From contig CM054144.1 of the NCBI GenBank assembly GCA_028751875.1, positions 18,135,799-18,199,798 on the forward strand: DNA of 64,000 nucleotides, read 5' to 3'. A model generated the notes under the pieces. It saw nothing but the letters and a program-made list of their open reading frames with translations. It searched no databases and was not told the origin of the DNA. Numbering within the stretch: the stretch's first letter is position 1; every line of letters starts with the position of its first letter. A program made the position numbers and the translations under genes. Source of the stretch: Rapana venosa. Its lineage: Eukaryota > Mollusca > Gastropoda > Neogastropoda > Muricidae. Below are positions 1 through 12,745 of the stretch, one piece after another.

Positions 1-586
1 TTAACTGCATGTGTTTGCGGTGTGTGTGCGTGTATGTCTGACTTCAGTGCCCCCCTCCTTCTCCTCAGTTCTTTACAGCTGCCAGTTTCCCCCACTTTCA
101 GTTATCTCAGCTGCTATCTATTCCATCCCAGCCCAGCTGGTGCTAATTATAGCAAGAACTGACTGCATATGGATGTGGTAAAAGGAAGGGGTACACTAAT
201 TTTAGCACAGGACCTTGACTTAGTTATATTGGATTTGTGCACTGTGTCTTTAGAATGGGTTTTTTGAGGGGTTGGGTTTTTTATCTTTAGATGTTTGTTC
301 TGGAATATAATGTTTTTACCTTTTCAGCAATACAGTTGTTGCCACAGTAGTCACGTGAAGCTTGCTAAACTATAAAAGATATTTCATTTGTTTTGTTTTT
401 TGTTTTTTAAGTGAAGTAGTTTCTGTAAAACTTGGCAGCATAAAGATCAGAGATTTCAACAGAAGAAACAGTTTAATCAGTGGCCCAGAAAAGTCTTTAC
501 ACAGATTTTGATTTCCCCCCCTCCTTTGTTCTGCAGGATGATAATCAATCACTCCTACGTGTATTTTTGTCCCTGTCATTTAGCAG
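1..586. other. HERC2 intron sequence (partial)
   Basis: Non-coding sequence that ends in a pyrimidine-rich tract and an AG directly before the first recognisable HERC2 exon. It is T-rich with short homopolymers. No conserved HERC2 peptide is readable in any frame, so the upstream exons lie outside the window. Confidence 0.7.
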
Positions 587-739
587 GTGTCAGAGATGCT
601 GCTGGAGCTGTGTGTCACAGAGCTGGAGGACGTCGCTAGTGACAGTGAATACACCCGCTCCACCTCCTACCCTGTCACCCAGGAGTCCCCCACCCCTACA
701 CAGATGACACCTCCATCTCTGGCACTGTCAGAGTGGCAG
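587..739 (+). CDS. HERC2: HERC2 exon (window exon 1), with apparent 1-nt deletion
   Basis: The acceptor is ttagcag before 587 and the donor is GTAAGA at 740. The first part reads [20 protein letters not shown] and the last part reads [17 protein letters not shown], both like HERC2 but in different frames. The switch falls at a five-C run (687-691); six Cs would keep one frame. The exon ends in phase 1 and joins the next exon correctly. Confidence 0.9.
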
Positions 740-3700
740 GTAAGATTTCCCAGCTAAGACTGTGAGCTAAAAGGGTTTTGTCCTGTGTGAGAAATTAAGG
801 GCTCAAATACTTGCTGGAATAGGGATTTCAACCCTGAAGACCTTTTGCTGTTCAGCTCTGTGTAGAGATTTTTTTTCTGCTTTCCTTCTGTCTTTGTGTG
901 ATAGATTGTCCATTTTGGATAGCTAACTTCAAACATCCTGTGTTATGGATGAAAGAAAGAGAGATCTGAAGAGCTTGGTAGAAATGTTCTGATTTGTGAA
1001 CTTAAGAAATCGTCATGGCTTTGTTTCTTTCTCGGCTAAAGCTAGTTAAAGTGTACACTTCGCTACTGAACAGTGTGCCACTTGACAGCAGAGAATCCTG
1101 TCTTTCATGAGAAGCTGCAGAATGAAATGAAAGTGTATCCCACAGGAGCGGAAGCCCTGCGAGTGGAGTTTGACCGGCGATGTTCCACAGAACGACGTCA
1201 CGACCCCCTCACTATCATGGACGGCACTGGCCGTGTTGTGGCGATCAAGTCAGGTACAGTGTATGGTGTGTGTGTGTGTGTGTTTGTGTGTGTATGGTGT
1301 TTAAGAGTATGTGTGTGTGAGGACATGATCATGTATGTGTGTTTTTTTAATGTGTGTGTGGTGGTGTGTGTGTGCTTGCATGTGACATACCTCCTGCACA
1401 AATAAAGGGAACGTGTTTGTGTCTGTATGTGTGTGTGTACCTGTGTCAAAGTCAAAAGTCAGATTTTTATTTCCAGATGGTACATTGAATAAGCAATGCA
1501 TTTTTTTTTCATCAAGCCATCTATCTAAGAACAAAAACAACTTCATCAATAACATTTTACAACAATTCATTACAACCAGTGAGAAACAGAAAATAGACTA
1601 AACTAAAAAAAAGTGTGTGTGACGCGAATTCTCCATGTGTGTGTGTGTACGCACTCACATGCTCCAAAACGAAGACATGTTGAAAGAATCTCTCTTCAGG
1701 TAATTCAGAAGACAATCAACATGCATCAATCATTCACTGCAGGTCGGGAGTGGTCAGACTGGTCTCAAGAACTGCGCATCGCTGGGGAAGAACTGCGCTG
1801 GAAGTTCACCAGTGACGGCTCCGTCAACGGCTGGGGGTGGCTGTTCACCATCCATCCCATCATGCCTTCTGCCGCCCCCTTGGACGTGCTGTCAGACCGC
1901 ACCATCCTGTCCCGGCCCTCCATCGACCTGGTGACCTGCCTTCTGGACTTCAAGCTGGAGAACATGATGAACACCGGCATCGTGCCCAGGATGGCAGCCT
2001 CCCTGGCCGCCTGTGCCCAGCTCAGCTCCCTCAGTAAGAACTAGTTTCAGTTTTTGTGGTTGTGGTGGTTTTATTGGTTTGGAAGAGGTTTGGGGTCTGA
2101 GGGGTTTACTCCCTCCACTCTAACTGATTTGAAAGTTTTTCAGACAGAATAAGTTGCTAGTGAGGGGAGTGTTAGAGGTTTATTTGGTTTCATTTTTATT
2201 TTATGTTGTTGTTTGATTTGGGCTTTGTTTGTTTGTTTTTTTATCAGACTGTTTTAAAACTCTGAGATAAAGTTAATAGGTAAAGAAAGTGACCCCAGAT
2301 TTCTAATGGAGATCAAATCTTAGACTTTGTTGTATTGGTAGAGTGAAGAATTTATTTTTGACTTGAGTCTCCTTATTAAGTAAGTGTTTTGCTTTAAGCA
2401 TTGTCCCTGTAAGTTTTATACCTGTAGTGTGTTAGTTCCATTTACTGTGTATGGTCTTGAGGTCATAAGATACCTGTGTGTAACAGAAAACTGTGATGAC
2501 CTGTTTCTGTTGCCAGGTGCCAATCAGCGGATGTGGGCCCTGCACAAGCTGCGGAAGCTGATGTCCACCTGTGTTGGTCCCCTCATCAACGTCAACGACC
2601 TTCTGTCCAGCCCCACCTCAGAGAGCCCAGAGCCAGAGCTGGCCAGGCCTTTCCACATGGTAAGGGGCTGTGTGGGGCGTAGGGGGTTGTTCGTGTGGTT
2701 GGTTTTGGGGGTTTCTGGTCAGTTCACTTTTTTTTGTGCTCCATGTTTCCATGTTTTGGGCTTCTGATCCATTATGATTTTTTGTGTGTGGGGATGTTCC
2801 ATTGTTATCTTATCAGTTAAAATTTCTATTTTTATTTGAATTTGGAATTGTTTTTCTGTTTTTCTCTTTGATTCAGTTTGTGGTTTTAGTGTTGATACCT
2901 TGTGAGAGAAGGGTTATTTTTGGTGTTAAGATTGATTGATTGAATAAGTGGCAATCTTTTGTCTGGAACTTAAGCCAGATTGTTTTCGTGATGTCTGAGT
3001 TGAATCTTATTGTAGATGAACAGCTATAGAGTAAGGGGAAAAAGCTAACATTGAAAAAAGGTTAGCATGTATTTGTTTGTTGTATTTATGTGTCATCATT
3101 TTTGCCAACAGCTGAGTGGTTCGGCACTAGCGGCTCTGGTGAAGGGACTGCCAGAGGCGCTGCAGAGACAGTACGAGTATGAGGACCCTCTGGTGCGCAG
3201 CGGAAAACACCTCATGCACAGTCCCTTCTTCAAGGTAACTAACTGTCTCCCATGTCTCTCTCTTTGAAAAGACTAACAGCTTATGTACAGTCCTTTCTGG
3301 ACTGTCTCTTTACAGAAACAAACATTTCAAGTAAGTAAGCATATTTTGTGAGCCAATATCTCCGTTATGAAAGCTCCAAGCGTATACAAACTTGAAACAT
3401 AATAATGCAGTTACCGAACAAAAACACTAATGCATATGGGCATCCACCCTTATTTTAATTAGTCAGATCATCTCAAAATGATTCTGGTATGTGAGAAGTA
3501 CATGATCTTAAATAAACACAAAAGGTATCAAAACGTAAAAGGGTTTAAAAAAACTAGAAAAAATGTGCTTGGTCAGTAGAAGGGAGAGAAGCGCACAGGC
3601 TTACTACGTTTGTTGCATATCTCAGGTACTGGTGGCCTTGGCCTGCGACCTTGGCCTGGATACTCTGCCCTGCTGCACAGAAGCCCACAAGTGGGCCTGG

Positions 3701-6700
3701 TTCCGGCGTTACTGCAGTGCGGCCCGTGTGGCCGCGGCCATCGTGATCAGGTCACCACTGCCCCAGGTGTTCACAGAGGAGGTGGGCAAAAAGATCCTGG
3801 ACATTGCCAGTGACGGGGAGGCAGGCAGCCAGGAACACCTGGAGCACACCACCTTCATGCTGGAACAGGACGAACAGCTCCTGCAGTGGCTCAACAGGTA
3901 GCGCACACCTGTCGGTGCTCTTTATTGAACATGCTGACTGGACAGTAAGGACATTGGCAGGTCTGCATATGAGCTTACCTCATTTAACTTGACTCCTTCA
4001 CTTGTGAAAATCACCACCTGTGAATTCATCAGGTGCTGTCATGTGTAAACCTGTAATGTGTGACTTGTGGACCATAAAGATTATGACTCATGTCTGTTCT
4101 TTCATATAGGTACAATGTTGACACCCACTGGAATTTGTTTGATAGAAATAAATGTTTCACGAGAGAAGTGGGAAGGGGACATATCTAACACTGTCTGCAT
4201 CACCAGAAGGACAGCAGTCACTAAGATCGACCTTGGTTTATTTTCTCGTCAAAAACGCACTTGGGCCATCACTCCTTGTGTAGTGGATAGGGAGGAAAGG
4301 CCCAGTTTTAGATGGGAGTTAGATGACGGATCTCTCATTGTGTTGACTAATGCAATACCACTGGACCACCAAAGTCCTGGTGGGTATTCTTTTTTTCGTC
4401 AATAAAAGCATGCTTTTCTGTGAAAAGTACAGGTGGGTTTGAATATAGTGTTAGGATAACAAAGCCTCAATATCAAGAGAGAGAGAGAGAGAGTGTGTAT
4501 GTGCAGCAGACATGTTTGTGCACATGTTTGAAGGGCCATGGTTTACTAGCATGAATTACTTTTGGTGATTTGCAGAAAACCTGATGACTGGACTTTGTCC
4601 TGGGGTGGCAGTGGTCAGATCTGGGTGTGGGGTCACAACCACAGAGGTCAGCTGGGTGGCGTGGAGGGGGCAAAGGTCAAACTGCCCATCGGGTGTGAGT
4701 CGCTGGCCAGCCTCCGGCCTGTACAGCTGATTGGTGGAGAGCAGACCCTGTTTGCTGTGACTGCTGATGGAAAGGTCTGAGTTACTGTTTGGCATTTTGT
4801 GTTTCACTGTTTTGTTTCTTTTCTTTTTCTTTTTAAAAAAAAATTTACAGGAGTAATTTCATTTACAAAGTACACTGCACATTTTTAAAGCATTTGGCAA
4901 TGGCTCGTGCTCTCAAATCAGTATACATACAGACAAAGCAACATTTTTTTAAATTTTAGGGTTAAAATTATGCTAGTCAAAAGGAAGAAAAATAACACAA
5001 ATTAGATGAGTGAGAATTGTTCTCACCTTGGTAGAATGCTTATCTAGGTGTTCACGTACTTTTGAAAGGAAAAGATCTAATGCTGTGTGTGAGTATGTGT
5101 GTGTGTACATGCGCACTTGCATGTGTCTGGATTATCTGTATGTGTACATGTGTATACATACCCAATACTTATTTGCCTACATTAGACTAAAACTGTGCAC
5201 ATTCACACATTTCCGTATTTCAAATGAGAAAAAAAGAAAGAACGTTCACTGACTTTCTATATACCAACCTGACATACGTGTCTGTCTGTACCACAGGTGT
5301 ACGGGACAGGGTATGGGGCGGGAGGACGTCTGGGTATTGGAGGGACAGAATCTGTGGCCACACCGACCCTGCTGGAGTCCATCCAGCATGTGTTCATCAA
5401 GAAAGTGGCCGTCAACTCCGGCGGCAAACACTGCCTGGCCCTGTCCGCTGAAGGGGAGGTCTACTCCTGGGGGGAAGGGGAGGATGGAAAACTGGGGCAT
5501 GGCAACAGAAGGTAAGGTTCTCTGTGTGTGTGTGTACCTAGTGGTGGGGAGGATGTGTGTGTGTGCGTGTGCCTGTGTGTGTTTGTGTGTGTATGTGCGT
5601 GTATGTGTAAGACGTGGAACTATGGTTCAGAGTCAAAGTCTATGATTCTTATTCGATAGAAGTTAGAAAACTACTGAAAATTGGTATTTTCAGGGTAGAA
5701 AACTGTTGGCTACCATTTTGAAGAGAAGGCAGGTCTGAGTACAGGGACAGGTTTAGAGCAGTAGCATTGCTGCTTATGTATCAGAAGGCTATCATGGAAA
5801 ATGTAGTTATTCATAGATATACGTTGAGCTCTCTTTTATTTTAGTCATTGTACCATTTTATTGTTCTTAATGTTAATTTTGTTGTTTCATGCAATGTCAA
5901 GCCCGTGTGATCGGCCTCGAGTGATTGAATCTCTGCGAGGACGGGAGGTGGTGGATGTGGCAGCAGGGGGCGCTCACAGTGCCTGCATCACTGCGGCAGG
6001 AGAGCTGTACACATGGGGCAAAGGTCGTTACGGTCGCCTGGGGCACGGAGACAGTGAAGATCAGCCTCGGCCCAAACTGGTCAGTGATAGGATGATAGCT
6101 GTGATGGGTCTTAGGAATGAGTGAGGCAGTTGGTATGATGGCTGAGTGATTAGAGCCGGCCGGCCTTGTGGCAGATTTCAGTTTTAGAATGTGTGCTTTT
6201 TGCCATTTGATTTTCACCATTCTTATGGGGAAGGGTCTTGGTTTCTAAACTTTCTCTGTTGATGGAGAATTCCTTCACTTTTGGGGGATAGATTTTCACT
6301 AGTTTTGTTCTGACCCCTTTCTTTACATTACAAATGCAGAGTTTGATTGGTAAGCAAGGCATACATGCATGCACACACACAGACACACACGCACACACAT
6401 TTTCAAAACAATGTCATTTACCCCCCAAATCCAGGATATAATAAAGATCTTAACAAAATGTGGTCTACAGCTATAAGCAAATAGATCAATTCTGTAACTT
6501 CTTTACTGAGGAGGAGTTGGGTTGGGCAGGGGAATTGGGGTTTTTTGCTTTTATTGATGACTGCTTATTCTCCTGTGGTGACAGGTGGAAGCCCTGAAGA
6601 ATCACCGGGTGATAGACATTGCCTGTGGCAGCGGTGATGCACAGACCTTGTGTATCACCGACGACGACACTGTCTGGTCCTGGGGTGACGGCGACTATGG

Positions 6701-9700
6701 AAAACTGGGTATGTATAGCAGTTCGTTACATGAAGAGTTTCTCCAAACCACGAAATGTGAACACTATTTTTTACTCTTCTAATTTGTTGAGATTTCATTA
6801 TTGTATATTTCTTGTTGCTTGTCAGTTTATATTGATGTACAGCCAGTCTCACTTGTTGTTTTTTGTTTGTTTTGTTTTATCTAAATGTATCTTTGCATCC
6901 ACTTTAAGTTTTTCCCCCTTTCTCTCACTCTCTATTTCTCTGTTGTTCTCTCTCTGCTTTTCTGTTTTTCTTGAGCATGTTCAGATGTGCATGTCTGGCA
7001 AAGACTGCATTATTTAAGAGTTGGGGGGGGGGGGATCCATATCTCAAACATTTTTCTGTTAGGCCTAGGTTAGAAGGTAAACTGTGTCTTTATGGGTGAA
7101 CACTGGGAACAGTTGTAGGTGTGGATAGCCCATGGGATTAAAAATTTTATTTATTTATTTATTTATTCTTTTATATCAAGGATAATGGAATAAGCACTCA
7201 TGTGCTTTTTTACATTCAGGCCCCGTGTGTATGCGGTTTTGTAAATTTTGTCATCTGTTCCTACTGGAAAGCGGAACAGGATTTAACGTGTGCGCAAGAT
7301 GTTCTGCGTGTGTTCACACACAGGGCCTCGGTTTACAGTCTCATCCGAAGGACTTTGACATAAAAGAGGCTATGCATGTGTAACACTGCATTCACCCTTT
7401 GTTTACTTTGTGTGTGTGTGTATTCAGGGGGGTAGGGGGGGATATCACCCCAAAAAATTAATTATCAGGCCTTTGTCAGAAAGGTAGCTGTATCTTTTTG
7501 AGCATACATATAGAATAGTAGTAAGCGTTGATAGCCCATGGACCTAAGGAAGAAGAAGATACACATGTATAAACTGCTTTCACCCTATGTTTATTTGTTT
7601 GTGTCCTCTGTTCATGCATGGCTGGCTGCTGTGTGTGTGTGTGTGTGTGTTCAGGGCGTGGAGGGAGTGACGGCTGCAAGATCCCCATGAAGATAGACTT
7701 CCTGCAAGGCCTGGGTGTCAGCAAAGTGGAGTGTGGCTCCCAGTTCTCTGTGGCCCTCACCAAGGCTGGAGCTGTCTACACATGGTCCGTGGGTTGTGGT
7801 GGAGTGTGTTCGTGTTGCGTTTGTTTATATGGGTTGTGGTGGAGTGTGTTTGTGTTGGGTTTGTTTATATGGGTTGTGGGGGAGTGTGTTTGTGTTGGGT
7901 TTGTTTATATGGGTTGTGGGGGAGTGTGTTTGTGTTGGGCTTGTTTGTATGGGTTGTGGTGGAGTGTGTTTGTGCTGGGCTTGTTTGTATGGGTTGTGGT
8001 GGAGTGTGTTTGTGTTGGGCTTGTTTATATGGGTTGTGGTGGAGTGTGTTTGTGTTGGGTTTGTTTATGTGGGTTGTGGTGGTGGGAGTGGGCTTGTTTA
8101 TATGGGTTGTGGTGGAGTGTGTTTGTGTTGGGTTTGTTTATATGGGTTGTGGTGGAGTGTGTTTGTGTTGGGTTTGTTTATATGGGTTGTGGTGGAGTGT
8201 GTTTGTGTTGGGTTTGTTTATATGGGTTGTGGTGGAGTGTGTTTGTGTTGGGTTTGTTTATATGGGTTGTGGTGGAGTGTGTTTGTGTTGGGTTTGTTTA
8301 TATGGGTTGTGGTGGAGTGTGTTTGTGTTGGGTTTGTTTTGCTATCCAATGGGAGTTGTATTTGTATTTGGCTTGTTTTGATATTTTATGTGGGTTATAT
8401 ATTTGTGTTTTGTTTGTTTTGATATTAGATATGGGTTATATTTGCATTTGTTTAGTTTTGATATTTTATGTTTTAAAGATTTGAAGGAATTGTCTAAACC
8501 TTATTTTCTGGGAATAGTTTTTTTGGTTATAGAACTTTTATGAAAATTTATTGTCTTCCTTTTCTTTTCTTTTTTATTGAAAAATTCTAAATATGAATTT
8601 TTCAATATTTTTTGGTAATGTTTTTTGCATTTCTTTGCAGTAGGATTTAAAGGTAATCTAAAGGCAGAAAATAGGAAAGAAAGAAAAATATGGAAGATGT
8701 ATTTTTTATAAACTTAATTTAAGTTGTTCTTTTTTTAATGTCTGTTGTCTTCAAGCATACAGTATGCAAGTGAATTCAAAATGGGCTAGGTATTGTAGAT
8801 GTACTAAAGAAGATAGGTTGCATTTGCAAAGTGAGAGTGTTGTTTTGTAACAAAGTCCTTTCAGTCAGTGTACTGGTCCCCAGCAAGCCAGTAATACCAT
8901 ACAGCCTTGTGAAAGTCCTGTGTTAAGAGTAAGAGCTCTTGAAAAGAGGGTATATCTTAAGAAGTGCAATATATATCTTAACCACTGTTTGGTGTGGGTC
9001 ATTGTCACAGGGGTAAGGGAGACTACCATCGGCTGGGTCATGGCACAGATGACCATGTGCGGCGACCTCGAAGAGTCTCCGCTCTGCAGGGGAAGAAAGT
9101 GATTGACGTTGCCTGTGGCTCCCTCCACTGTGTGGCCTGCACTGACTCTGGTAAGTCCCTGCCTTGTTGTGTTACGAAGATTGTTGATTTTATACCTCGT
9201 TTTAGTCCGTGTATGGTTGCACAAGTTTAATCTGAGATTTAAAATCTTTCAAGGAGACAGCCCCTATATGACCTCTGTGGTTGGCGGGGCTATAAACAAG
9301 ATTGGATTGGATTGGATCAGATTGGACTGACTCTTTGCCATCTTTTCAGTAGTGAACTGAGAGAAATTGCCTTCCTCCTTGAACAATGATCAGTGGTATC
9401 TTGTCATTTTCTGACAGCAGAACTTGCTTGGATATTCTGACATTCTGAAAATTTCTCAAATCATTCCAAAATCATTTTGCAGCCATTTGTTTCACTTTGA
9501 TGGTATCTTATCTTGAAAAATAATGTTATTGTTCCAGTGTCATATTGTTACCACTGTATTAATCTGGTAGTAATGTATCATTTTGAAAAGTAATGTAGGT
9601 TGTTCTAATGTCATGTTGTTACCACTTCTTTGACCGTGGTATTTTCTTATCTCGTACCCTAGTGGAAAGGATTCAGACTGACATATCATTTACACCGCAT

Positions 9701-12700
9701 TGGCTTGAGTAATCTCTAACCATGAAAAGTAATGGGTGGTGTTCTACATCAAAGTGATCATGTTGTGTAGATTTAGCATTGTTTGACTTTTAAAACCTAC
9801 ACAGATCATTTTCTATATGATTGGCTTCAGAATAGTACTCGTTTGAAAAATATATGTTGGATGGAACAGTTTTAACAGATTCTTTGATCCAATTTTGAAA
9901 AGAAAAGGTTGATGACAAAACATCAGCTCTTTGCAGGGTTTTTTTTTTTCTTGGAAAAAGCAAAGAAAGGAATAATGTCCTTTTTTTTTTTAAAACAAAA
10001 GCATGAAAATTTGTTTCAAGGTAATCTGTGTGGGATGTAATGAAAAATTGTTACATGGTAAATCCAACATCATGACCCACTGTCGACAGGTGAGGTGTTT
10101 ACCTGGGGTGATAACGATGAGGGGCAGCTAGGGGATGGTACCACCAACGCCATACAACGACCTCGCATGGTTGCTGCACTGCAAGGTGAGAGTGTGTGAC
10201 GTTATTTGACTGCAGTGCTGTTTGTAGGTGAATATGTTTGATCAGAAGTGAATGTTCTGGGTGGAGGGACATCATTTTTCTGCAAATTTACAGAACTGTC
10301 TGAATAAGGTGTATATATTTTAATATAAGTGTCGGGAGCTGGAATATACATGTATAGCATTACTGTATGGAAGTACAGCTTTTTATGTGACTGCAAGTAA
10401 TGAGTAAAATGAGCTCCTTGAATGAAGACAGTACAGAAGCATTATGTGCAAGAGGAAGGACAGGATTTTATGCATCCGTTTAGTCGGCTTGTATCGAAGT
10501 GTTTTGTGTAAAAAAATTTATTAAAAAGAAAAGAAGCAGAAGAAAATTGAGTGGAAAGTGTTTGTTCCAGGCAAGAAGATCAACCGGGTGGCCTGTGGCT
10601 CTGCCCACAGTCTGGCCTGGTCCACCCATAAACCCGTCAGTGCTGGACGCCTGCCCACCCAGGTCAGCAGCCAGTCACCTAGACATCCTCTCCATTGTTG
10701 TTGTCACCATCACCTAGACATCTCCATTGTCGCCATCACCACCTAGACATCTCCATTGTTGTCATCATCACCTAGACATCTCCATTGTTGTCACCATCAC
10801 CTAGACATCTCCATTGTTGTCATCATCACCTAGACATCTCCATTGTTGTCATCACCACCTTGACATCTCCATTGTTGTCATCATCACCTAGACATCTCCA
10901 TTGTTGTCATCACCACCTTGACATCTCCATTGTTGTCATCATCATCTAGACATCTCCATTGTTGTCATCATCACCTTGACATCTCCATTGTTGTCATCAT
11001 CATCTAGACATCTCTATTGTTGTCATCATCATCACCTAGACATTGTTGTCATCACCACCTAGACATCTCCATTGTTGTCATCATCACCTAGACATCTCTA
11101 TTGTTGTCATCACCATCACCTAGACATCTCCATTGTTGTCATCATCACCTAGACATCTCTATTGTTGTCATTATCACCTAGACATCCTCATGGAAAGTTT
11201 TCTCTGATGACAAAGAGTTATGAAGGAAAACAAGTCCATAAATCGATATGTCTTATTCTGGTCATAGTTGCTGTAAATGACCTGCTCTATTTACACACCA
11301 GAGACTGACCTTTTCATGTACCAGACTCGCAGACCCAGCACTCTCTCTCTCTCTCTCCTCTGCTCTAACCCCCAGCACCACTGATTGTCCCTCAGGTTCC
11401 CATGGAGTTCAACCACCTGCACTCGCTGCCCATGGCCTCCCTGAGGAACCGCCTGGTGTTGCTGCACCACTTCTCCGACCTGTTCTGCCCCTCCCTGCCC
11501 ATGTTCCACCTGCAGGACACCCCCCGCCTCAAGGTGGGGGGGGCGGCTGTGGGGAGGACCGGGGGAGTGGGGCTGATGGAGGGGCAGGAGGAGGCGGCGG
11601 CCACGGGGCTGGACACGCTGCGAGGCGTCCTGGTGTCCTCCGCCAAGGTGAGGAGGACAGGCCTGGGGGACCTAGGCTCTCTGTGTGTGTGTGTTTGGTT
11701 TTATTTTTATGTATTCTTTTATTTCGAGGATGATGGAATAAGCACTCGCATGGTTTTTTACATCCAGTCCCCGTGTGTATGCAGTTTTGAAAATTGTGTC
11801 ATGTGTACCCACTGTGAAAACCGAATACTACGCTACATGACAAAGATCAAATGGGAAGACAGGATCACGAATGAAGAACTATGGAGAATGTGCAAAGTTG
11901 ATGATCTGAAGTCTGTAGCTAGTACCAATAGACTGCGCTGGTTTGGGCACGTTCAACAGAAAGCAGACCACCACATCATAAAAAGAGCAATGAACTTCGT
12001 AGTGGATGGAAAGAGACCAAAGGAAAGACCTAGCAATACCTGGGCTGCCTGTATTGCAGATGATCTTAGAGAAAGGGGCATAAATAAGGAGGAAGCTCAA
12101 AACAGAGAGAGATGGAGAAGGCTCATCACTGTCAAACCTCCCCTGGGAGAAACATGACAAAAAAGGAAGATGTCATGTGTACCCACTAGCGCACAGTGGC
12201 CCTGCTCTTCCAAAAAGCAGAACAGGTTTTAACATGTGCACAAGATGTTCTATGTGCATTTGCACTCAGGACTTCAATTTATAGTCAGTTTTTAGCATTA
12301 TCTGAAAGACTTGTGTGTGTGGGGTGAAGGGGGGGTAGATATATGTGGTAGGGTGGTGGTGGTGGTGTGGAGGTAATTAGTGGTATTGTAGTGTGTGTGC
12401 ATTGTTGTGGGTGTGGGTATGTGGTTGGATGTGTATGTGTTGCGATTGTGGATAAGTGGACATTGCTTTGGAAAAAACCTGAAACAGTTGAAGCAGTGAT
12501 AGTGTAGCCAAGCCAGACTGAGGGAGGTGTGTGTGTGACCTGTGTGCAGGAAGCAGCCTTCAGGAAAGTGGTGCAGGCCACCATGGTGAGGGACAAGCAG
12601 CACGGCCCTGTGGTGGAGCTCAACAGGATACAGGTCAGTCAGGGCTGCATTGCTCTTCACACCTTCCAACACAGTGCAGCAAGCACACACACACACACAC

Positions 12701-12702
12701 AC

Positions 12703-12745
<43 letters not shown>

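Noticed and set aside
4067..4405. 112-codon + strand ORF in a HERC2 intron
   Set aside because: The peptide is not part of HERC2, lacks any recognised domain, and flanking HERC2 exons already join in phase without it.
7618..8484. Long + strand ORFs of 216-288 codons in all three frames, rich in Cys/Val/Gly
   Set aside because: They are translations of the 40-bp minisatellite; a stop-free unit keeps every frame open.
10676..11190. CRISPR-like or coding array
   Set aside because: Contiguous degenerate minisatellite inside an intron, with no spacers.
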